From: Paenibacillus tyrphae
Lineage (GTDB): Bacteria; Bacillota; Bacilli; Paenibacillales; NBRC-103111
Direction: 5' to 3'
NCBI RefSeq assembly: GCF_000722545.1
Contig: NZ_JNVM01000005.1
Coordinates: 1-64,000, forward strand
Length of the DNA stretch: 64,000 nt
The first letter of the stretch is position 1, and the number at the start of each line of letters is the position of its first letter. Position numbers and translations under genes: made by a program. A model generated the notes under the pieces. The model was not told the DNA's origin and did not search any database. It saw only the letters and a list, made by a program, of their open reading frames with translations. This document shows positions 17,458-26,000 of the stretch, piece by piece.

Positions 17458-17748
17458 TCAAGGAACACAGTCCCAAATATATTCACAAACCCAACTACAA
17501 TTGCTTCCATCAGGGTTGCATTTCTTTATTAGCCTATAACAAGGTGGGCATGGATGAGAGTGGTCAGTATAATAGGTCACTGGGTTTACTGAATAGTATG
17601 GACTTACAGAATAGTATGAACTTACAGAATAGTATGGGCTTACAGGATATAGATGGCTACATGTCGCTCTACATTCATCTGGAAATCCCCCCCCATTTTC
17701 GCACCTTCTCATACATTCTTCATAGCTCAGAGGATAATACAAAGACAA
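17458..17748 (-). CDS. Cysteine-rich protein with SVSPYY repeats
   Basis: A 96-residue protein on the minus strand. AAGGAG lies just upstream; the TTG at 17742 has better spacing (9) than the TTG at 17748 (3). It holds ten cysteines in three groups: ECMRRC, DECRATC, then HPCPPC and KKCNPDGSNCSWVCEYIWDC at the end. Between them is a tandem repeat of six residues (SVSPYY, SVSSYY, SVSPYY, SVNP). No signal peptide. Tyr-rich repeats and Cys pairs recall cross-linked spore coat or exosporium proteins, but a bacteriocin-like or metal-binding role is also possible. A frame on the opposite strand (17427-17876) shows no such organisation. Confidence 0.5.
   Translation of the reverse strand: MSLYYPLSYEECMRRCENGGGFPDECRATCSHLYPVSPYYSVSSYYSVSPYYSVNPVTYYTDHSHPCPPCYRLIKKCNPDGSNCSWVCEYIWDCVP
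17582..17646. repeat. 18-bp tandem repeat inside the Cys-rich gene
   Basis: GAATAGTATGGACTTACA recurs with period 18 at 17591, 17609 and 17627, with a degenerate copy before and after. It keeps the minus-strand reading frame and encodes the six-residue Tyr-Tyr repeat, so copy-number changes would lengthen the protein without breaking it. Confidence 0.75.
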
Positions 17749-18241
17749 TCACTCCTTATCTTAATATTAGCTACCTGGTATATATGCAAACGCCACGGAA
17801 ACCCTGCAATCCACTGCTTTTGGATAGGTGGGCTTTATTTGACGGTTATCACCACATAAAACGAATTGCTTTATAAGCTTGAGTAACTCTTTTGAACCTG
17901 AAATATCTACATCACTACACGTACATTAGAAAACCCTCGTCAATTCCTCTGCAATCCATTGTTTTTGTCGTTGCAATGGTTAAAGTCTCTATACAATACA
18001 CCTTCATTGCCGAGGCTGGTCATACACCATAATGTTGCCATGGACATGCCTCCTTAAAATAATTTTCCCAATATAATATTTGGCCGCATATGTTTTGGGT
18101 GATTGTCTAAGCATAATTAGGCGATTTGCTTATTCCGAAAATCGTTCGGTCCCCCATTCCGGTAATTATTAGTCACCCGTTCCGAAAATTATCTCATTTT
18201 TCTCAACCGTTTCTGAACGAAATGAAAGGAAGACTCAAACT
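17749..18241. other. Intergenic stretch with possible IS21-type end repeats
   Basis: No gene of note. At about 18130-18195 the motif TTCCG(A/G)AAATTAT recurs three times at roughly 25-base spacing (TATTCCGAAAATCG, CATTCCGGTAATTATT, CGTTCCGAAAATTATC). Multiple short direct repeats of this kind are typical of IS21-family ends. No istA or istB frame remains. Confidence 0.35.
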
Positions 18242-18380
18242 GGTCTTTCTACCGCCCTAACAGCTCTGAACTCAATATCATCGAAGGGCTTTGGATGGCT
18301 GAAAGCCGATGTCATTAACAATGTCTTTTACCATACGGTGGCGGAGATTCGTCAAAATGTCCATATCTTCATGGAACACA
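18242..18380 (+). pseudogene. IS630-family transposase remnant, frameshifted
   Basis: One frame gives PNSSELNIIEGLW, the next GWLKADVINNVFYHTVAEIR. Joined, they match the C-terminal DDE region of IS630-family transposases (PP-Y-x-PELN-x-IE-x-LWGWLK-x-DVINNVFY), with the catalytic Glu of IEGLW. The break lies at about 18293. No other part of the transposase is present. Confidence 0.65.
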
Positions 18381-18675
18381 TAATGATAAATCCAATGACT
18401 ATTATTGATCGGCTTTATATTAGATTCTATTTGCCATCATTAGTTAAACTTATATATATACTTTTCTTCCATATTTTCTCGATTCTATGATTTATATCTC
18501 ATTGATTATTAGACTTTATTGAAGATTCAATGCAAATCCCATAATCCCCCATTCTAAAGATTTTGAAAAGATGCTCACTTCCTGCAACCATTCATCCGAA
18601 GAAACGTTAAAGACCACAAGCGGACTCCAAATCTAACGGATCCTGATTGCGAGGAGGATGGGGAGGGCAACAGCG

Positions 18676-19680
18676 ATGCTTCATGTACTTATTGTGGAGC
18701 CTTATACGGGTAAACGCGCGAGAATCAAAAAAATGGTGCAGGAGATGGGGCATATCGTCGTCGGGGAGGCGCGTAACCGGGAAGAAGCTTTACGATTGAT
18801 GGAGCAGGGATGGCCCACGCTTCTCCTGACCGATCTTATGCAGCCCCGGCTCGAGGGACTTGCCTTGATGAGCCAGGTGTACGAACAGCGTATTCCCGTG
18901 GTAACGATCGTACTGAGCGATAATACGCGTTTTGACTACGTACGGCAGTCCATGCAAGCAGGCGCCATCGATTACTTGCTCAAGCCGGTGAAGGCCGAAG
19001 AGCTGAGACGCGCGCTGCAGCGGGCGGAAGAGCGGGTGGTGTATTTCCACGCTGCACACCGCGAGTTCGTACAGGCGCAGCGATTTTTCGAGAGGCTTGA
19101 TCTTCTCCAGCCGGGCGAGGTTATTCAGAGACACGCCGAGATGATCCAAAGCATGCAGAGCTTCGAGGAGGGCCAGCAAGGGGAGCGTCTGGGCCTGTTT
19201 CGTATGCTTTATGCCAAATGGCACTGCGTTCTCAAGAAACGCGGGCTCGATTTCGACGAGCCATTCTCCTGGGAGGGCGAAGAGGAGGCTATCGCCTATT
19301 TTCAGAGGCTGTGCGAATTTTGGATCGCCCAGTCCGCCTCGCCCGCCGATAGCAGCGTGAAGCTGAACGTGAAGCGGGCCTGCGACTATATCCGGGAGAA
19401 CTACCGGAGCGATCATACGCTGGCCGAGGTCAGTGAGCGGTTCGGGATGAGCGTCTCTTATTTCAGCGTGCAGATTAAGAAGTATACGGGCTATTCGTTC
19501 GTCAATTATTTGAACCGCGTCCGGATCGAGAAGGCCAAGGAGCTGCTGCTGCAACCGAATCTGAAGATTTACGAAGTGGCCGGAGCAGTGGGGTATGACA
19601 CGCTGCAGTATTTCAATAAAGTGTTCAAGCAAGCCGTACATATGACGCCGGGAGAATACCGGAGAAGACTTGGGATCTGA
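18676..19680 (+). CDS. Response regulator with AraC-type DNA-binding domain (orphan)
   Basis: A 334-residue YesN-like regulator. The receiver domain (1-120) has the phospho-acceptor Asp53 (LLLTDLMQP) and Lys103 (LLKPVK), but the acidic pair after the first strand is reduced: where DDE is usual the sequence is VEPY, with one Glu. A linker of about 95 residues leads to a C-terminal AraC/XylS helix-turn-helix pair (about 235-334; ISVSYFS-like turn in FGMSVSYFSVQIKK and YDTLQYFNKVFKQ). ATG 18676 follows GGGGAGGG at 8 bases. No histidine kinase gene is adjacent. It precedes the giant surface protein gene on the same strand and is a candidate regulator of it. Confidence 0.85.
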   Translation: MLHVLIVEPYTGKRARIKKMVQEMGHIVVGEARNREEALRLMEQGWPTLLLTDLMQPRLEGLALMSQVYEQRIPVVTIVLSDNTRFDYVRQSMQAGAIDYLLKPVKAEELRRALQRAEERVVYFHAAHREFVQAQRFFERLDLLQPGEVIQRHAEMIQSMQSFEEGQQGERLGLFRMLYAKWHCVLKKRGLDFDEPFSWEGEEEAIAYFQRLCEFWIAQSASPADSSVKLNVKRACDYIRENYRSDHTLAEVSERFGMSVSYFSVQIKKYTGYSFVNYLNRVRIEKAKELLLQPNLKIYEVAGAVGYDTLQYFNKVFKQAVHMTPGEYRRRLGI

Positions 19681-19687
19681 GGTGACG

Positions 19688-19927
19688 TTTAAAAGTCCAG
19701 TGAATAAGTGAGCACTACTCGTTCGGATCATTCTTCCAATCGCTGCTCCACCCCACAAAGTGAAGTCATTCGAGGAAGTTATTTCAAGTACTTTGTGGGG
19801 ACCCCGGGTCCCCGGATTCTTGGATTCTATAAGCCATTGGTAGGTTAGAATCCGGAGACAAAGGCGAACGCTGCCGCTTCTCCAGAACGATTCCGCACGA
19901 TCCGCGACTATTCACTGGACTTTTAAA
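19688..19927. repeat. Palindromic intergenic element, copy 1
   Basis: A 240-bp element bounded by a perfect 19-bp inverted repeat: TTTAAAAGTCCAGTGAATA at 19688-19706 and its complement at 19909-19927. Its core (19741-19883) shares long blocks with the element at 39124-39389, in reverse orientation: CGCTGCTCCACCCCACAAAG, GTACTTTG, GGGGACCCCGGGTCC and GACAAAGGCGAACGCT in the same order. No reading frame. It resembles a miniature inverted-repeat element or a structured intergenic repeat and lies between the response regulator and the surface protein gene. Confidence 0.85.
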
Positions 19928-20053
19928 GATTTCGTTAAGAAGAAAATCGGCTCAGAAACAATAAGATCGATTCATTACTTTTCCTGCCTTGCATATTATA
20001 CTAGGACAGGTCGTTCAGGCGATCGGAATCCAGCGAGGAGGAAAAGAAACGAG

Positions 20054-23000
20054 ATGAAACGAAAGACACGCAGTATGGCTTTATGGCTCAACCTTTTTAT
20101 CATGTTCTCTTTGGTTTCTCCTTTGGGACAAGCTTTGGCGGCGGACAGTCCCCAGGCGGCATTCGGACAAGTTCTGGATTCGCGCCAGATGGAGCTCGGT
20201 CCGGGTGCGAAGTACACCTGGCAGGACATGAAGCTGCCGCAGGGCTTGGAGAAAATTCATTCTGTCGAATTTGATCCGAAAAATACAGCGCTCGACCTGC
20301 AGCCGGGCAAAACGAACGGCAAAGTGTACGGGATGCAGGGCGTAACGAAAATGGCTGACGATGCCGACGCCCCTGGCAATCGGGTCATTGCGGCCATCAA
20401 CGGCGACTTTTATGACATGGCGACCGGCGTTCCGCTCGGTTTGTTCATGGGGGACGGCGAGATTTTGACCAGTCCGCCGGAGAAATGGAGTTGGCTTGCC
20501 TTCGGTCTGAAGAACGACGGCACAACGATTTACGGCTTGAGCCCGGAGCTGACCCGGACGCTCACGATCGGGGGCAAGACGATACCGATCTCCCATATCA
20601 ACCGGATGCGGGAAAACAGCGAAGAGCTCATGCTGTACACCGCTTCCTTCCATACCTCCACGATGACGAACGATCTCGGCGATGAGGTTGTGCTCGATGT
20701 GCTGGAAGGCGAAGTGAAGAGCGGCAAGAGCTTGAAGCTTAGAGTGGCCGAGATTCATAAGGATAAAGGAAATACGCCGCTGAAGGCCGGTCAAGTCATT
20801 TTGTCCGCATCGGGCAGCCATCGGGCCGAGCTGGCCGGACTGAAAATCGGCGACGAGGTGACCGCAAGCTTCGAGCTGGAGGACGACTGGAAAGACGTCA
20901 AGATGGCGATGGGCGGCGTCTTTATGCTGGTGAAGGACGGCGTGGCACAGACCCACGAAGACAAAGCCTTGTACCCCCGGGTCGGGATCGGTACTAAAGC
21001 GGACGGTTCGATCATGATGGTCGAAATCGACGGCAGAGCGCCAGGCTTTAGCGAAGGCGTGTCTTATGACGATCTGGGCAAAATTATGAAGGATATGGGC
21101 GCCGTAAACGCGCTTTGCCTGGACGGCGGCGGCTCTGCGACGTTCGTAGCCAAGCTTCCTGGAGAAACGAAACGGCAAATTTTGAACCGGCCTTCCGACG
21201 GCTCGGAGCGGAAGACGGCAAACGGGCTCCTGCTCGTGAACAAAGCGCCGGAAGGCGCTGCATCGAAGCTGGTCGTACAGCCGAACTTGGAACGGGTGCT
21301 AGTCGGCTCTTCCGTTACGTTCAAAACGGCTACGGTGGATGCGAACGGTCATCCGGCTTCCTACAGTGGAGCGCCGGAGTGGAGCCTGAGCGCCCCTCTC
21401 GGAACGATCGATGCCACAGGGAAATTTACTGCCGGCAACCAGGCGGGTATGGTTGATGTTACAGCGACCGCAGGCGGATTGACGGGCAAAGGGCAAGTGG
21501 AGGTTGTAAACGAGCTGACGGAGCTGAAGTTCTCCGACGCGGTGAAAACCTTCACATCGGGCGAAAAAGTAACTTTGAGCATTAGCGCTCTCCGAAACGG
21601 TCAGCTCATTCGCGCGCAAAACAACAAGCTCGAATGGCGGGTAGAGGGGCCGATCGGCAGCATCAATGCGGACGGCACGTTTACCGCGACAAATGCCACA
21701 GAGCAGAGCGGCAAAATTTTCGTGAAATACAACAACATTGAAGCGTCGATGGACGTGAAGGTCGGACTTCCGCCGGTCGTGCTGGAGGATTTCGAGAACG
21801 GTACGGGCAAGTATTTGACTGAATCCGGCGCACGCTACAAGACGGTGAAGATTAGCGAGGAAACGAATGAGGATTTCGTCCGTTTAGGGAATAAATCGGC
21901 CAAGCTGGAGTACGATTTCACCGAAACGATCGGGACTTCCGGCGCTTATATCACAGCGAAAGATCTGGAAAGCAATATTCAAATCCCCGGCTATCCGGAG
22001 AAAATTGGCCTGTGGGTGTATGGCGATGGCAAAAAGCACTGGCTGCGCGGACAAATCCGCGACGGTAACGGATCGGCCGTCGGCATTGATTACGCAGACC
22101 AGACGGTCGGCGTCGATTTTACGGGCTGGCGGTATTTGGAGGCCGTTGTGCCGAAGGGGCGTCCGCTGCCACTGCGCATGGATCAGCCTGTGCGTTACAT
22201 GGAAACGAAAAACGACAACAAGACGGCAGGCGTCCTCTACATCGATCAAATCCGGGCGGTTTATGGGCCGACCAATGACGATATGGACCCACCCATACTG
22301 AAAGACTTCAAACCTGCGGAAGGCAGCACCGTCACGACGAATACGCCGAAAATCGAGGCGATCGGGGAAGATTACGGCTACGATCCGGTCAAACATCCGG
22401 GAACGACATTGATCGACCCGGACAAAATCCGCTTCTACGTCGACGGTGTCTTGGTGCAGCATACGCTGTATCCTCCGAAAGGACAAATTCACTACACGCC
22501 GAACGTACCGTTGGCAGACGGGCTTCACTCGGCGAGGATCAAGATTAGAGACTTGTCCGGCAACGTTACGGAGAAGGAATGGACATTCACCGTAGATACA
22601 GGCTCGTCGAAGATCGTCTATGACGCTCCGAAAACCGTCTATGCAGGAAATACGTACACCGTCGATATTAAAGCGCTGAAGGCAGCGGATATCAAGGGCG
22701 GAACGATGGAATTCGGCTTCGATCCGACGAAGGTGGACGGATTGAACGTTCTGAAAGGCAGCAAACTGGCGGAAAGCCAATTGGTCTCTACGGTTGATGA
22801 AGCTACAGGCGCGGTAAAATTGAATTTTAACGATATTTCCGGCGCAGGTTTGACCGATCAGGATCTGCTCGGCCAAATTCAGTACCGGATTAAGCCCGAT
22901 GCCAAGGATGCAGTCAAGATCGCTTTTAAATCGGGAGCCATTACGTTTAATGATAAAGGTGATATAAGCTTCGGCTTCTTCGGCTTGCCGGTGGAAGCGG

Positions 23001-26000
23001 CCATCAAGCATCATTTGCAGCTAAGCTGGGATGAGCATGGCGTCGTTCAAGGAATGCCCACCACGTTCAAGGTAGTCGGCGAGAACGGTGCTCCAGTCGA
23101 AGGAGCGAAAGTAACCGTCATTGGCGGCACCGAAGTCGGTGTGACCGACGCTCAAGGTACGCTGGTTACGGGGGCTCTAACTTCCGAAGTGAAAGAGTAC
23201 CAGCTTCAAGCGGTCAAGGGCGAATCCTACAGCCCGATTCTGAAATTTAAAGTATCGAAGCTGGCGGGCAGTCCGGTTCCGAGCAACGTCAGCGTGACGA
23301 TGGGAGCGGACACGGCGACCTCCAAAGCCTTCACATGGCATACGGACCCGGCTACGAGCGATACGGTGGTTGAGGTCGTGAAGAAATCGGAGTTTACGGA
23401 TTTCAGCGGACCGAACGCGAAGCGGTTTACAGGTACCAGCTACTTATTCAACACCACGGATACGGGAACCGTTCGAGTTCATAAAGCCGTTGCAAGCGGT
23501 TTGGAATCGGGAACTCAATATATGTTCCGTGTAGGCGACGGCCACGGCAGCTACAGCCAGAACGGGTCGCTTCAGACAGCGGCTGCTACGGGCGAGCGTA
23601 CCAAGTTCATTTTCCTGGCGGATTCGCAGGCGACGAACGAAGCGGGCTTCAAGCTGTGGGGAGATATTTTGAAAAAAGCGATGACGGATCATCCGGATAC
23701 GGAGTTCGTCGTGCAGGGCGGCGACTTGGTCGAGGACGGCTTTAAAGAAAACGAGTGGAACATGTGGTTCAATGCCGCTCAAGGCATCTTGATGCAAACG
23801 ACCGTCGTGCCTGTCGTCGGTAACCATGAAGTGACCGGTACGCGGAAAACGGAAGATTACCTAGCTCACTTCAACCACCCGCAGAACGGGATCGACAGTC
23901 TCAAAGGAAGCAACTTCTCCTTTGATTACAAGAACGCCCATTTTATAGTGTTGAACAGTGAATATGATTTCGAGCAGCAAAAGGAATGGATGCGCAAAGA
24001 CTTGGCAGCGACCGACAAAAAGTGGAAAATCGTCGCGTTCCACCGCGGACCGTTCGGCAGCATGTACGATTCCGAGCATATCCGCAACACTTGGACACCG
24101 ATTTTTGACGAGTTCCAAGTCGATCTGGTCATGAATGGTCACGATCACGTGTATGTGCGGACCTACCCGATGAAAGACAAAAAGCCGGTCGCCGATGGCG
24201 AAGGCACGACTTATATCGTCGGCGGGTCGTCTGGTCCGAAGTTTTACCAAGTATGGGCCAGAGAGTGGCAGCGGGTGACGGACGGCGAGCAGGCGCAGAT
24301 GTATATCGCTGCCGAGATCGACGGGGACGAGATGAAATTCGTCGTCAAAACGATCAACGACCGCGTGGTGGATCAGTTCAGGCTGCTCAAAATTCCGCCT
24401 CAATCGGTCGTGATCGATAACCCGAAGGTCAATCTGGCCGTGAACGCGAGCGTTCAATTAAATGCTACCGTGCTGCCGGCCAATGCCAGCAACAAGAGTG
24501 TAACATGGTCTGTTTATAGCTCTTCTGCGGACCGCGTCGTCAAGGTAACAGAGGATGGCTTGGTGATCGCTCAGAGCTTGGGCAGTGCCGTCGTCCGGGC
24601 AACAAGCGTATGGAGCAATGTATACGCCGACAGCCTCATTACTGTGGATCGGCTACCTCAGATTCACGTGGAAGAAGTGAGGCTGAATCAAACCAGCGGA
24701 AAATTGAAAGTAGGCCAAGAACTTCAATTGAATGCAACGGTTCTTCCGGAGAATGTGCCGAATAAGAGTGTCACTTGGTCGGTGTACGGCGATGCGTCGA
24801 AAGGAATTGCCGCCGTCAACGGTAGTGGTCTGGTTAAGGCGGCTGCGCCTGGAACAGCGACGATCCGCGTGACGAGCGCAGTGGATACGACGAAATACGC
24901 GGATTTCCAGCTGACAGTAGAAGAAGCGGATAAGCCGACCAATCCGCCAGTGAGCGAGGTTTGGCTGAATCGCGAGGTTGCGACGCTGAAAGTGGAAGAA
25001 ACGCTGCAACTCTCTGCAAGAGTGTTGCCGGAGAACGTCCTCAATAAAAACGTCATCTGGTCGGTCGAAGGTCCGGCGGGAATCGCTAATGTCACCGACA
25101 AAGGTCTGGTTACCGCATTGAACCCGGGTGAAGTGTTCATTCGCGCGACCAGCCAGATGGACCCAACCAAGTACGCACAGTTGGAGCTGATCGTAAAAGA
25201 AGCGGACAGACCAGAGCCTGTCGTGGATGTCGAGAAAATTAAGCTGGATAAAGTAAAAACAGAACTCAAAGCCGGAGAAAAGCTGCAATTGACGGCTACC
25301 GTGTTTCCAGAAAATGCAAGCAACAAATCGGTCACATGGGCTGTTTATGATGTGGGCCGGTCTGGAGTAGCCACCGTCACCGAGCAAGGTCTTGTCACGG
25401 CACTGAAGCCGGGATCTGCAATTATCCGTGCTATTAGCCAGCAGAAGCCTGAGATCTTTGCCAGCTTCGAACTCACTGTAAAAGAAGCGGACAGACCAGA
25501 GCCTGTCGTGGATGTCGCGGAAATTAAGCTGGATAAAGTAAAAACGGAACTCAAAGCCGGAGAAAAGCTGCAATTGACGGCTACTGTTCTCCCGGAAAAT
25601 GCAAGCAACAAATCGGTCACATGGGCTGTTTATGATGTGGGCCTATCCGGAGTAGCCACCGTCACCGACAAAGGTCTTGTCACGGCGCTGAAGCCGGGAT
25701 CCGCAACTATCCGTGCCATTAGCCAGCAGAAGCCTGAGATCTTTGCCAGCTTCGAACTCACTGTAAAAGAAGCGAACAACTCCGATAGCTCAGATTCCGG
25801 AAGCTCTGGAGATTCCGGCACGCCGGCAACGTCGGGCAGCTCCGGCAGCACCAATACGCAGCCTCCGGCCGTTACGCCGGGCACGGCCACGGTAACGCAA
25901 GGCAGCATCTCCGTCGAAGCGAAGGTCGAAGCGGGAACCGCGAAAGTCGAGATTCGTGCGGAAGATCTGGAGCGCGCGCAGAAGGAAGCGAAGTCGGACT

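Noticed and set aside
17582..17646. Short tandem repeats as a CRISPR array
   Set aside because: Period 18 without spacers, and the repeat keeps a reading frame; it is a coding tandem repeat.
17427..17876. A 149-codon plus-strand frame over the Cys-rich gene
   Set aside because: The minus-strand product has ordered cysteine pairs and a ribosome binding site; the plus-strand product only shows the translated repeat and random composition.
18790..19758. A 322-codon open frame on the minus strand
   Set aside because: It is antisense to a response regulator with clear receiver and AraC domains and has no motif of its own.
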